From assembly GCA_902630665.1 (NCBI GenBank), contig CACOVP010000002.1:34376-98375 (forward strand): a DNA stretch of 64,000 nt. Reading direction: 5' to 3'. This document shows positions 36,169 through 45,193 of this stretch, piece after piece. Position numbers and translations under genes: made by a program. Within the stretch, counting starts at the first letter, position 1; every line of letters starts with the position of its first letter. The notes below the pieces were generated by a model. It saw only the letters and a list, made by a program, of their open reading frames with translations, made no database searches and was not told where the DNA came from. This DNA is from an uncultured Pelagibacteraceae bacterium. Its GTDB lineage: Bacteria > Pseudomonadota > Alphaproteobacteria > Pelagibacterales > Pelagibacteraceae.

Positions 36169-37173
36169 ATGATTAATCTTAGCAAAATACTCCATGATAA
36201 AATTTCTTGTAAATCCCTTTGGTTTATGAGACAAGCAGGTAGATATTTACCTGAATTTAGAGAAATAAGATCTAAAAATCAAAATTTTATTAATCTTTGT
36301 TTAAACAGTGAATTGAGCTCTGAAATCACTTTACAACCAATAAAAAGATTCGACTTAGATTCAGCTATAATTTTTTCTGATATTTTAATGGTTCCTTATG
36401 CGTTAGGACAGGAAGTCAATTTTATAAAAAATGAAGGTCCAGTTCTAGGAAATTTAAATATGGATAATATTTTAAAAGCTAATAAAGAAAGCTTTTCTAA
36501 AAAATTATCTCCAGTTTATAGAGCAATAGATATTACGAGAAAAAAATTACCAAAAGAGAAATCACTTATTTCATTTATTGGTGCTCCGTGGACATTATTA
36601 GTTTACATGCTAGGCATAAAAAAAGCCGATAACAATTTAAATCTAAAAAAATTAAACAATAAAGATTTAAAGTTGAGTGATTTAATTAGTGAACTTATTA
36701 GAATTTTAAATATTCATATTCAAAACCAAGTAGACGCTGGAGCAGATGTTGTACAAATATTCGACTCTTGGGCGGGATTAATTCCGTCAGCAAATATTCA
36801 AGACTTTTGCTATATACCTAATGCCAAAATTGTAGAATTTTGTAAAAAGAAAAAAATTTCTAATATTTGTTTCCCAAAAGGGATCAAACTAAAATATCAA
36901 GAATTCAATAACTTCGTTAAACCGGATGGTATCAATATAGATTATGAAATCGACCCCGAGTGGGCAAAAAACAATCTTACAGATGTAGTTATACAAGGGG
37001 GTCTTGATCCAAAAGTTTTGCTTAAGCCAGAAGATGAAATGATTAAAGTAGCGACGAAATATATTAAAATTTTTCAGGATAGACCTTATGTTTTTAACTT
37101 AGGTCACGGTTTACTTCCAGAAACGGATCCTGATAAACTAGCAAGATTAATTAAATTTTATAGGAATTATTAA
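36169..37173 (+). CDS. hemE: uroporphyrinogen decarboxylase
   Basis: HemE decarboxylates uroporphyrinogen III to coproporphyrinogen III. The 334-aa protein has SLWFMRQAGRYLPEFRE with the catalytic Arg residues, the IIFSDILMVPYALG segment with the essential Asp, and NLGHGLLPETDP near the C-terminus. It begins the plus-strand haem unit leading away from the origin gap. Its stop overlaps hemH by one base (TAATG). Confidence 0.97.
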   Translation: MINLSKILHDKISCKSLWFMRQAGRYLPEFREIRSKNQNFINLCLNSELSSEITLQPIKRFDLDSAIIFSDILMVPYALGQEVNFIKNEGPVLGNLNMDNILKANKESFSKKLSPVYRAIDITRKKLPKEKSLISFIGAPWTLLVYMLGIKKADNNLNLKKLNNKDLKLSDLISELIRILNIHIQNQVDAGADVVQIFDSWAGLIPSANIQDFCYIPNAKIVEFCKKKKISNICFPKGIKLKYQEFNNFVKPDGINIDYEIDPEWAKNNLTDVVIQGGLDPKVLLKPEDEMIKVATKYIKIFQDRPYVFNLGHGLLPETDPDKLARLIKFYRNY

Positions 37174-38168
37174 TGGATAAAGAACATCCTAAAATCAAAT
37201 TTGGAAAAACCGGCGTCCTTATAATTAATTTAGGGACACCAGACTCAACAAATTGGTGGGACATTAGAAGGTATCTAAAAGAATTTCTTTCAGACAGAAG
37301 AGTTATTGAAGTAAATCCCATAATTTGGCAATTAATCCTGAATTTATTTATCTTAACTTTTAGACCTTCAAAAACAGCTCACGCATATAAGAAAATTTGG
37401 AGGAAAGATACAAATGAATCACCGTTGTTATTCTTTACTAGAAGTCAAGCGGCAAAGCTTAGTGATAAAATTGGAAATGAAAAAGTTATTGTAGATTTTG
37501 CAATGAGATATGGAAATCCAAGTATTAACTCACGCCTTATCAAACTTAAAGAGGAGGGATGTGAGCACTTAGTGGTACTACCTTTATATCCCCAATACGC
37601 TGCAGCAACAACAGCTACGGTTTGCGATGAAGTATATCGATCGTTAATGAATATGAGATGGCAACCGAGCCTTCAAATAATACCTCACTACGAAAGTGAA
37701 CCAAAATACATTGATGCATTAGTTGGGAGTATTGAGAAAAAAATTAAACAAATTAAATGGAAACCAGACCTTATTATCTCCTCGTACCATGGAATACCAA
37801 AATCTTATTTTGATAAAGGGGATCCATACCAATGTTATTGTCAGAAAACCACTAGGTTAATTAGTGAAAAATTTAGTAAAATTGTAATTAAGACTACATT
37901 TCAATCAAGGTTTGGACCGCAAGAATGGCTAAAGCCATACACAGATAAAACGCTTGAAAGATTGCCTAAAGAAGGAATTAAAAATTTATTAATAATTTGC
38001 CCTGGGTTTGCATCCGACTGTGTAGAAACGTTGGAAGAAATAAATATGGCTGGAAGAGAAACTTTTATAAACAGCGGAGGAGAAAATTTTGATCTTATAC
38101 CTTGTCTTAACGATAGCTCTCAACACATAGAATTGTTCCAACACTTAATTAAAAGATATGTTTATTAG
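37173..38168 (+). CDS. hemH: ferrochelatase
   Basis: HemH inserts Fe2+ into protoporphyrin IX. The 331-aa protein shows VLIINLGTPD at the start, the metal-binding His in SSYHGIPKSYFDKGDPYQCYC, the RFGPQEWLKPYT segment and the C-terminal catalytic Glu in CPGFASDCVETLEEI. It lies between hemE and hemG, a compact set for the last haem steps. Confidence 0.97.
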   Translation: MDKEHPKIKFGKTGVLIINLGTPDSTNWWDIRRYLKEFLSDRRVIEVNPIIWQLILNLFILTFRPSKTAHAYKKIWRKDTNESPLLFFTRSQAAKLSDKIGNEKVIVDFAMRYGNPSINSRLIKLKEEGCEHLVVLPLYPQYAAATTATVCDEVYRSLMNMRWQPSLQIIPHYESEPKYIDALVGSIEKKIKQIKWKPDLIISSYHGIPKSYFDKGDPYQCYCQKTTRLISEKFSKIVIKTTFQSRFGPQEWLKPYTDKTLERLPKEGIKNLLIICPGFASDCVETLEEINMAGRETFINSGGENFDLIPCLNDSSQHIELFQHLIKRYVY

Positions 38169-38174
38169 AAAAAG

Positions 38175-38696
38175 ATGAATTCTTTAATAATATATTCAAC
38201 TACAGACGGTCAAACTAAAAAGATTTGTGAGTCAATTAAGAACAACTCTATCAACAAAAACTCTTATGAAATTACTTCTTTAGAGGAAGCTTTTAATAAA
38301 GAAATAGATAAATACGATCAAGTAATAATTGGTGCAAGTATTAGGTATGGAAGACATAGTCCGAATATTTATAAATTTATTAAAAATAATAAGGATATTT
38401 TAGAAAAAAAAAAAAGCGCTTTTTTTTCAGTTAATGTTGTCGCTCGCAAGCCAGAAAAAAATTCTCCCGAAACAAATCCTTACATAATTAAGTTTTTAAA
38501 AAAATCTAACTGGCGTCCAAATAAATTAGGAGTGTTTGCCGGTAAAATCGATTACCCTAAATTAGGTTTTATTAATAAAAATATAATAAGGCTAATAATG
38601 CTTATTACTAAGGGACCCACAAATACAAACAATGTTTATGAGTTTACAGACTGGCATAGTGTAAAAAAATTTATAAGTGAATTTGACAGATTGTAG
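38175..38696 (+). CDS. hemG: flavodoxin-fold protoporphyrinogen IX dehydrogenase (HemG-like)
   Basis: HemG is an FMN-dependent, quinone-linked enzyme that oxidises protoporphyrinogen IX. The 173-aa protein starts with the flavodoxin phosphate loop LIIYSTTDGQTKKICESI and contains VIIGASIRYGRHSPNIYKFI and FSVNVVARKPEKN, all HemG-like. Its position directly after hemE-hemH supports the role. HemG is best known from gammaproteobacteria, while alphaproteobacteria usually carry HemJ. A generic flavodoxin-domain protein is the alternative. Confidence 0.85.
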   Translation: MNSLIIYSTTDGQTKKICESIKNNSINKNSYEITSLEEAFNKEIDKYDQVIIGASIRYGRHSPNIYKFIKNNKDILEKKKSAFFSVNVVARKPEKNSPETNPYIIKFLKKSNWRPNKLGVFAGKIDYPKLGFINKNIIRLIMLITKGPTNTNNVYEFTDWHSVKKFISEFDRL

Positions 38697-38884
38697 ACTT
38701 CAAATATCTGCTAAAATTGAGATAATTTCCTCAATTTTAATAAAAAAAATAATAATATTGCCTAAATTGAATCCAAAAAGCTTAATTTTCCACCTTTTTT
38801 ATTGATTAAAAGGAATCTCGGGCTTGAATTTTTTTTAAAAAAACTTATATTTTTAATACATTCCTTTTAATCAAAAACAATCAC
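38697..38884 (+). promoter_or_regulatory. rho leader region with long inverted repeat
   Basis: The 188-bp gap between hemG and rho holds an AT-rich hairpin TAAAATTGAG/CTCAATTTTA (38712-38721, 38730-38739). It also holds a perfect 15-bp inverted repeat, TTGATTAAAAGGAAT (38802-38816) and ATTCCTTTTAATCAA (38860-38874), separated by 43 nt. The right arm ends 10 bp before the rho ATG, so folding would place the start region against a long helix. Rho is autoregulated through its leader in other bacteria. A similar role here is inference. Confidence 0.6.
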
Positions 38885-40159
38885 ATGAATTTACAAGAAT
38901 TAAAGCAAAAAAACCCTGCAGAGCTTATCAGTGAAGCTGAAAAATTAGGCATTGAAAACCCAAGTACTTTAAGGAAGCAAGAAATACTTTTTGCAATACT
39001 AAAAAAACTGGCCGAGAAAAATGAACAAATTACTGCTACCGGGGTATTAGAAGTATTACAAGATGGTTTTGGTTTCTTGCGTGCAATAGAGTCAAATTAT
39101 CTTCCCGGTCCAGACGATATTTATGTAAGTCCCAGTCAAATAAGAAGATTTGGTTTAAGAACCGGGGACTCGGTTGAGGGAGAAATAAGAGGACCTAAAG
39201 ATGCGGAGAGGTATTTTGCATTGCTTAAGGTTAACAATATTAATTTTGACAACCCTGAAAAAGGAAAAAATAAAATTGCTTTTGACAACCTTACTCCTCT
39301 TTATCCTAACGAAAGAATTAAATTAGAAGTCGAAAGCGTAAAAATTGAAAAAAAACCAGATAACACAGCAAGATTGATTGACTTAGTAAGTCCGATTGGA
39401 AAAGGGCAGAGATCTTTAATCGTGTCCCCACCAAGGGCCGGCAAAACAATAATTCTTCAAAATATTGCACAATCTATTACTGCAAACCACCCAGAGTGCT
39501 ATTTAATGGTACTTTTAATTGACGAAAGGCCCGAGGAAGTTACCGACATGCAAAGATCAGTCAAAGGAGAGGTAGTAGCATCAACTTTTGACGAACCGGC
39601 TTCAAGACATGTTGCGGTAGCTGAAATGGTCATAGAGAAAGCAAAAAGATTAGTCGAACACAAGAAAGATGTAGTAATACTTTTAGACTCCATAACTAGG
39701 TTGGGAAGGGCGTATAATGCAGTTATTCCAAGTTCAGGTAAAGTTCTTACAGGAGGTGTTGATGCAAATGCACTTCAAAGACCAAAAAGATTTTTTGGTG
39801 CAGCAAGAAATGTTGAGGAGGGAGGATCGTTAACGATAATTTCCACTGCTTTAATTGATACAGGAAGTAGAATGGATGAAGTAATTTTTGAAGAATTTAA
39901 GGGAACTGGTAATTCTGAATTGATTTTAGATAGAAAAGTTGCAGATAAGAGAATTTACCCAGCTCTAGATATAACAAGATCTGGCACTAGAAGAGAAGAG
40001 TTGTTATTTGCAAAAGACGAGCTATCAAAGATGAACGTGCTTAGAAGAATTATAAGCCCGATGGGAACAATGGATGGTATTGAGTTTTTAATTTCAAAAC
40101 TAAAAAATACAAAAAACAATTCAGACTTTTTTGACTCTATGAACAAGTCTGCAAACTAA
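38885..40159 (+). CDS. rho: transcription termination factor Rho
   Basis: A hexameric RNA-dependent ATPase that ends transcription and releases RNA. The 424-aa protein has the N-terminal helical lid, the RNA-binding cold-shock-like fold ([15 protein letters not shown]), Walker [11 protein letters not shown], Walker [17 protein letters not shown], the Q loop and the R loop [20 protein letters not shown]. It is of the short, insertion-free type. A long inverted repeat lies in its leader. Confidence 0.98.
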   Translation: MNLQELKQKNPAELISEAEKLGIENPSTLRKQEILFAILKKLAEKNEQITATGVLEVLQDGFGFLRAIESNYLPGPDDIYVSPSQIRRFGLRTGDSVEGEIRGPKDAERYFALLKVNNINFDNPEKGKNKIAFDNLTPLYPNERIKLEVESVKIEKKPDNTARLIDLVSPIGKGQRSLIVSPPRAGKTIILQNIAQSITANHPECYLMVLLIDERPEEVTDMQRSVKGEVVASTFDEPASRHVAVAEMVIEKAKRLVEHKKDVVILLDSITRLGRAYNAVIPSSGKVLTGGVDANALQRPKRFFGAARNVEEGGSLTIISTALIDTGSRMDEVIFEEFKGTGNSELILDRKVADKRIYPALDITRSGTRREELLFAKDELSKMNVLRRIISPMGTMDGIEFLISKLKNTKNNSDFFDSMNKSAN

Positions 40160-40162
40160 TTT

Positions 40163-40780
40163 CTATTGAATTGTTTTATTATTGTAACTTACTTGATGCG
40201 AGTAGAAACTTATAATTTCCTCAAGAATTTTTGCTCTATCTTTATTAGTCACGGTTTCTAAAAGTTTTTGTTTTTCCTCATTAGTTACGGGTGATATCAT
40301 CGAAAGAGTATTTACTTTTTGTATTTCATCAAGTTTTTCAAATTCTCGCCAGTTAAGTAGCAAGCCATTCTTTCTAAAAAAAATTTTAGCTTTATCCATA
40401 ATGCTTTGTATATTTTCAACTTCTAGAGAGCCACCTACATCCGATTCAAAATGTTTGTAATCAACTTTAAATTCTCTATAAATTTTATTATTATTTACTT
40501 CCTCTAATATCTTAAATCTTGTAATTCCGGTAAGATTAATTAAAATTCTACCATCTCTAATCTTTTGAAAATCACTTATTCTTCCTAGACACCCAATTTT
40601 ATAAATATCGCTTCCTTCTCTATTTGATTGTACCATACCCATCAGTTTGTTTTTCTTGTAAGTATCATTGACAAGCTCTAGATATCTTTCCTCAAAAATA
40701 TTTAAAGGTAAATTAGTTTTTGGGAAGTAAATTACGCCGCTAAGAGGGAACACCGGAATTACTTTAGGAAGATTTTTCAT
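40163..40780 (-). CDS. LON substrate-binding-domain protein
   Basis: A 205-aa protein consisting of the N-terminal substrate-binding domain of Lon without ATPase or protease parts. Signatures are VIPVFPLSGVIYFPKTNLPLNIFE, YLELVNDTY and GCLGRISDFQKIRDGRILINLTG. Such stand-alone proteins are common in alphaproteobacteria and their role is unknown. It converges with rho with a 3-bp gap. Confidence 0.9.
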   Translation of the reverse strand: MKNLPKVIPVFPLSGVIYFPKTNLPLNIFEERYLELVNDTYKKNKLMGMVQSNREGSDIYKIGCLGRISDFQKIRDGRILINLTGITRFKILEEVNNNKIYREFKVDYKHFESDVGGSLEVENIQSIMDKAKIFFRKNGLLLNWREFEKLDEIQKVNTLSMISPVTNEEKQKLLETVTNKDRAKILEEIISFYSHQVSYNNKTIQ

Positions 40781-40832
40781 AAAAACATCATATTAAAATT
40801 TTTACTTCATCGATAGTGACATTTTATTAGTA

Positions 40833-40861
40833 TTGACCGCTCTAGAGGCCTTATATTATAC
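40833..40861 (+). promoter_or_regulatory. promoter of tRNA-Gly
   Basis: TTGACC at 40833-40838 and TTATAC at 40856-40861 are spaced by 17 bp, a good sigma-70 arrangement. Initiation 6-7 bp downstream would start the transcript only a few bases before the tRNA at 40872. A TATAAT at 40863-40868 is too far from this -35 box. Confidence 0.55.
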
Positions 40862-40871
40862 TTATAATATT

Positions 40872-40946
40872 GCGGGCATAGCTCAGTGGTAGAGCGTCTC
40901 GTTGCCAACGAGAAGGTCGAGGGTTCAAGTCCCTTTGCCCGCTCCA
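40872..40946 (+). tRNA. tRNA-Gly (anticodon GCC)
   Basis: The 75-nt gene folds into a clean cloverleaf. The acceptor stem is GCGGGCA/TGCCCGC (40872-40878, 40936-40942), the D arm contains AGCTCAGTGGTAGAGC, the anticodon stem-loop is CTCGTTGCCAACGAG with GCC, and the T arm contains GGTTCAAGTCC. Discriminator T and an encoded CCA end follow at 40943-40946. It is the only RNA gene recognised in the window. Confidence 0.97.
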
Positions 40947-40951
40947 TTAAA

Positions 40952-41287
40952 ATGAGTGATTTAGCTGATAAAAAATGTATCCCTTGCGAAGGAAATATTC
41001 CTCCGTTTGATAAGAGTGAGATTCATAAATATTTGAAAAAAGTTGACGGATGGAATGTTAAGAGTAATAAAGATGAAAATTATTATTTAACTAAGGAATT
41101 TTCATTTAAAAACTTTAAGGAAAGCCAAAAATTTATTAATAAAGTCGGAGATATAGCTGAAAAAGAGAATCATCACCCTGACATAACATTTGGATGGGGA
41201 TATTGTAGAGTGAAAATATTTACACATGCCATAAAAGGATTAGCTGAAAGCGATTTTATCTTGGCCGCAAAGATAGATAAAATTTAG
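40952..41287 (+). CDS. pterin-4a-carbinolamine dehydratase family protein
   Basis: PCD enzymes recycle pterin cofactor or act as RNA/transcription co-factors. The 111-aa protein has the family motif EKENHHPDITFGWGYCRVKI with paired His, and TFSFKNF-like helix sequence. The start is ATG 40952, five bases after the tRNA-Gly CCA. A longer frame opening inside the tRNA (40886) is an artefact. No phenylalanine hydroxylase gene is in this window, so the substrate context is unknown. Cotranscription with the tRNA is likely because no room for a promoter exists between them. Confidence 0.9.
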   Translation: MSDLADKKCIPCEGNIPPFDKSEIHKYLKKVDGWNVKSNKDENYYLTKEFSFKNFKESQKFINKVGDIAEKENHHPDITFGWGYCRVKIFTHAIKGLAESDFILAAKIDKI

Positions 41288-42838
41288 TTAATGGTTAAAG
41301 TGTCTTATGCCTGTGAAAAGCATTTTGATTTTTGACTTATTTGCCTCATTAATGACTTCCTGGTCTTTGATAGAGCCTCCAGGTTGAACAATAATTTTTA
41401 CACCTGCATTTATCAAAATTTTAATCCCATCAGGAAATGGAAAAAAAGCATCAGAGGCTGCTACGCAGTTCTTAATTTTTTTTGATTGAAATCGTTTTGC
41501 TTTTTGTATTGCTATTTTACAACTATCCAATCTACTTGGTTGGCCACCTCCAATTCCAATTGTAGAAAAATTATTACTGAGCACTATAGCATTTGATTTT
41601 ACGTATTTACAAACGTTAAAAGCAAATCTTATCTCATTCAAGTCTTTTTTGTTAGGTTTAAGCTTAGTAACACATTTTAATTTTTTATTGTCTAAAATAA
41701 TTTGATCTTTATTTTGTATTATAAATGATCCATCAAAATTTTTTATTTTAGAAATATTTTTTTCTTTGAATTTAGATATGTCCAATATTCTTAGGTTTTT
41801 TTTTCTCTTTAATATTTTTAAAGCTTCAACGTCGAAACCTTTTGCGAGGATAACCTCAAGAAAATTTTTAGTAATTTCTAAAGCAATTTTTTTATTTATC
41901 TTATAGTTGCATGCGATTACACCTCCGAAAGCACTTAACGGATCACATGCATATGCATTTTTGAAGGAGGTCAATGGGTCTTTATTTTGTGAAACTCCAC
42001 ATGGGTTGGCGTGTTTTATAATAACTGTGCCGGACTTGCCTTTAATTGACATTAGGAGATCTAGTGAAGCAAATATATCATTGTAATTATTATAGCTTAA
42101 TTCTCTTCCATTTAGCTGCGTAAAACCAAGCTCACGATCATTATAATCACTGATGTAGATAGAACTTTCTTGGTGTGGATTTTCTCCATATCTCAGCTCC
42201 TTAAATTTTCTTCCAAACAAAGTCTTTCTTTCTGGAAACTTAATATTTAATTTTTTGTTAAACCAATTGGCAATCATAGAGTCGTAATAAGCAGTCAAGC
42301 CAAAAGCTTTTGACGACATAAATTCTCTAAACTTAAGACTTGTTCCACCTCTATTTTTTTTAATTTCTTTAATTAATGATTGATAATCGTTTTTATTTGT
42401 AATTATTGCTACGTTTTTAAAGTTTTTTGCTGCTGCCCTTACCATTGTAGGGCCTCCAATATCAATATTTTCAATTATATTTTTTGAGTTTTTGGAGTGT
42501 CTTACTACGTTTTGAAAAGGATAGAAGTTTACTACAATTAAATCTAAAGAGGGAAATTTTTGCTTGTCCATTTCATTTTTATGAATTTTATTTTGTCTAT
42601 CATGTAATATTCCAGCGTGAATTTTCGGATGTAATGTCTTTACTCTGCCATCGAGCATTTCTTTAAATCCAGTATATTTAGATATTTCAATACAATTATA
42701 ACCTAATTTCTTGATCTTCTTGAAAGTGCCACCTGAACTAATAATTTTTATATTATATTTCTTAAAAATTTTTAAAAGAGAACTTATATTTTCTTTATCA
42801 GAAACAGAAATTAAAGCATTTTTGATTTTAAGATTCAT
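41288..42838 (-). CDS. purH: bifunctional AICAR formyltransferase/IMP cyclohydrolase
   Basis: PurH performs the last two steps of IMP synthesis. The 516-aa protein has the N-terminal MGS-like cyclohydrolase domain (ALISVSDKENI, ISSGGT, TLHPKIHAGILHDR) and the C-terminal transformylase domain with KHANPCGVS, containing the catalytic Lys-His, and the end segment GIRHFNH. It is last in the minus-strand unit rpe-heparinase-purH, a typical alphaproteobacterial order. HisF output (AICAR) feeds this enzyme. Confidence 0.97.
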   Translation of the reverse strand: MNLKIKNALISVSDKENISSLLKIFKKYNIKIISSGGTFKKIKKLGYNCIEISKYTGFKEMLDGRVKTLHPKIHAGILHDRQNKIHKNEMDKQKFPSLDLIVVNFYPFQNVVRHSKNSKNIIENIDIGGPTMVRAAAKNFKNVAIITNKNDYQSLIKEIKKNRGGTSLKFREFMSSKAFGLTAYYDSMIANWFNKKLNIKFPERKTLFGRKFKELRYGENPHQESSIYISDYNDRELGFTQLNGRELSYNNYNDIFASLDLLMSIKGKSGTVIIKHANPCGVSQNKDPLTSFKNAYACDPLSAFGGVIACNYKINKKIALEITKNFLEVILAKGFDVEALKILKRKKNLRILDISKFKEKNISKIKNFDGSFIIQNKDQIILDNKKLKCVTKLKPNKKDLNEIRFAFNVCKYVKSNAIVLSNNFSTIGIGGGQPSRLDSCKIAIQKAKRFQSKKIKNCVAASDAFFPFPDGIKILINAGVKIIVQPGGSIKDQEVINEANKSKIKMLFTGIRHFNH

Positions 42839-42840
42839 CT

Positions 42841-44484
42841 CTAAATTTTTTTCTTAATTTCCCAATTAAAAGATTTATTTTTATTAACTAAATTACCAGA
42901 AATAGTTATACAAGTACTATCTAATATTTTTTTCCCTCCGAGATATATGCTTTTCTCAATATTGATACTCTCATTATTTACTCTAAATAATAAGGATTTA
43001 TTCTTTGATATTTGTATCAGAGCACTGTTTCCACTCATTGTTTTGACAGCTGCTAATTCTGGATTTAAATAAAATCTAAAAATATATCTTATAGGTATTC
43101 CATCACTTTTTTTTAAGATATGGTCTACACCTCTTAAATAATTGTTCTTATGATCTAAATAAATTTCTCTTTTGTGAGTGCAACTAAAATTTTTTTCATA
43201 ACCATTATGTGAGACTAAACAACCAATGTAATTTTCATTATTTTTAAATTCAAGTTCTTGAATCTTAAAAGTATTTTTAATGGAATTACCAAAGACTCTA
43301 TTTATTAATTTGCTTCTCTCAAATTTAGTAATACTCGTGTCATTTACAGTCAAAGTAGATTGACTAGCTGTTAATCTACTTATTAATTCTGCTTTAGTTG
43401 AAATGTTATTTCCAAAACCTGAATTTGAAATTATTTTTATGCCATCTAAATAATACTCAAAAGATAAAGGGCCGGATTGATAATTTCTTGAAAAATTTTT
43501 TTCCGGAGGAGAACCAATATCGAAATATAAAATTTGATTTTTCGATTTTGCAAAAAAAATTCCACCTACAGTATTTTTTTTATCTTTCTTACTTAATTTA
43601 AATTTTTCCAAGTATTTTTCTAAATGATTAATACTATTTTCAGAGCTGCCATTGAATAGGGGTAATTTATCATCTGGTGTTTTGAAAAGCTTAATACATA
43701 ACAAATTCTTTTTTATGATTTCACCAAGAAACTCAGGAACAAATTCTTGCGCTTCACTAATGTTTTCATGACAAAGTATGAGATATTGAGTAAACAAAAT
43801 TAAATCATTCGGATTTCTAGTTAATGGAAAGCCATCACTATCAAAATAATGCTTTACAAATTTTTCAAGTTCTTTAATCCCTACTTCGTAATTAGATCTG
43901 TATTCTTTGAATACAATACCCGATAATATCAAAGCTGAAAGTACTTGAATCCTTTTTGCCGGGTTCTTTTCGTATTTTATATTTTTTCTCAAATGGTTGC
44001 ATTGGTAAATAATATTTTGAAATACTTTTTTTTTAAAATCAAATGTTCCATTGTTAATTATAATATCAATGTTAAGCATCCAACTAATTACTCTAGAACT
44101 TAAAATAGCATTCTCCCAAATTTTATTTTTGAAATTTGAATATTTTAGAATCCAAAGATAAATGATTCTCTGAATATTTTTACCATCAATTTTTCTGTCC
44201 AAAAGATTTAACCATAAAAAATTGTGATGTTTTTTGATTTTAGACTTTTTATTTTCTAACCAAAAATCATTTGGATTTATATCATTAATTTTAAAAGAGC
44301 TTTTTTTATATGGAGAAATTAAGGATAGTAAAAATGGATTGGGGCTAAAGTAAACTTGTGTTGGTATTTTTGATTTGAGAGAATTGTTGTAACGGTTTGT
44401 CGAGAAATATATTTTTTTAAAAAACTTAATAAAAGTTACTTGAAGAGCAATCAAATAAAAATAGGCACCTTTTAAGCCAAACAT
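42841..44484 (-). CDS. heparinase II/III-family protein
   Basis: The 547-aa product shows an N-terminal helical toroid region and a C-terminal beta-sandwich region of the heparinase II/III type (SGPLSFEYYLDGIKIISNSGFG, RLTASQSTLTVNDTSITKF, HNGYEKNFSCTHKREIYLD). The location between rpe and purH is conserved in alphaproteobacteria. These proteins probably act on an endogenous polysaccharide or cell-envelope glycan, not host heparin, but the substrate is not known. No obvious signal peptide is seen; a hydrophobic stretch lies at residues 4-20. It lies 2 bp from purH and 3 bp from rpe. Confidence 0.82.
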   Translation of the reverse strand: MFGLKGAYFYLIALQVTFIKFFKKIYFSTNRYNNSLKSKIPTQVYFSPNPFLLSLISPYKKSSFKINDINPNDFWLENKKSKIKKHHNFLWLNLLDRKIDGKNIQRIIYLWILKYSNFKNKIWENAILSSRVISWMLNIDIIINNGTFDFKKKVFQNIIYQCNHLRKNIKYEKNPAKRIQVLSALILSGIVFKEYRSNYEVGIKELEKFVKHYFDSDGFPLTRNPNDLILFTQYLILCHENISEAQEFVPEFLGEIIKKNLLCIKLFKTPDDKLPLFNGSSENSINHLEKYLEKFKLSKKDKKNTVGGIFFAKSKNQILYFDIGSPPEKNFSRNYQSGPLSFEYYLDGIKIISNSGFGNNISTKAELISRLTASQSTLTVNDTSITKFERSKLINRVFGNSIKNTFKIQELEFKNNENYIGCLVSHNGYEKNFSCTHKREIYLDHKNNYLRGVDHILKKSDGIPIRYIFRFYLNPELAAVKTMSGNSALIQISKNKSLLFRVNNESINIEKSIYLGGKKILDSTCITISGNLVNKNKSFNWEIKKKI

Positions 44485-44487
44485 CTA

Positions 44488-45150
44488 TTAATTTTTTCTA
44501 AGAATTTCTATATTTTTTTTTAGATCGCCCTTATTTTCTTTAAAGATTGTTGATCCTGAAACAAGAATGTTTGCCCCAGCCTGTTTGGCCAAAGTACAAT
44601 TTTCAAAATTAATACCTCCATCAATTTCTATGTCTATATTTAATTTTTTATTTTTAATAATTTCTTTAAGCCTCTCCGTTTTTTCCAAAACTTCAGGCAT
44701 AAATTTTTGGCCACCAAAACCTGGCTCAACACTCATAATTAAAACTAAATCGATATCATCTAAATATTTTTCGATTAAATCTAATTTAGATTTTGGTTTA
44801 AGTGAAATTCCTACTTTTTTTCTTTCTTTTCTAATAAGATCTATTGTTTTTGCAGTATCTTTGGTGGCTTCTGGGTGGAAAGTAATAATATCAGCCCCAG
44901 CATCAGCAAAATCTTTTATAAAATTATCTACTGGCGATATCATTAAATGTACGTCAAATATTTTTTTTGTTAGAGGTCTAAGTTTTTTTATTACTTCAGG
45001 ACCTATAGTTAAATTTGGAACGAAATGTCCGTCCATGACGTCAATATGGATATAATCTGCTCCAGCTTTTTCCAACGAGATCACTTCACTACCTAATTTA
45101 CTAAAATCTGCAGATAATATAGATGGTGAAATTTTGATAGTATTAGTCAT
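44488..45150 (-). CDS. rpe: ribulose-phosphate 3-epimerase
   Basis: Rpe interconverts ribulose-5-P and xylulose-5-P. The 220-aa barrel has the catalytic segments ISPSILSADFSKL, YIHIDVMDGHFVPNLTIGP, DVHLMIS and VLIMSVEPGFGGQKFMPE, and the phosphate-binding GSTIFKEN near the C-terminus. It is the first gene of the rpe-heparinase-purH unit. Confidence 0.97.
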   Translation of the reverse strand: MTNTIKISPSILSADFSKLGSEVISLEKAGADYIHIDVMDGHFVPNLTIGPEVIKKLRPLTKKIFDVHLMISPVDNFIKDFADAGADIITFHPEATKDTAKTIDLIRKERKKVGISLKPKSKLDLIEKYLDDIDLVLIMSVEPGFGGQKFMPEVLEKTERLKEIIKNKKLNIDIEIDGGINFENCTLAKQAGANILVSGSTIFKENKGDLKKNIEILRKN

Positions 45151-45193
45151 ACCTTAGTTATATTTTAATAGTTAACTTTGTCAAAAAATAAGC

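Noticed and set aside
38712..38739. Hairpin TAAAATTGAG/CTCAATTTTA as an intrinsic terminator of hemG
   Set aside because: The stem is almost all A/T and is followed by A-rich sequence, not a T tract. Kept only as part of the rho leader description.
40886..40951. Upstream extension of the pterin dehydratase frame to 40886
   Set aside because: It runs through the tRNA-Gly gene. The ATG at 40952 fits the family start, and the extra 22 residues are tRNA sequence read in frame.
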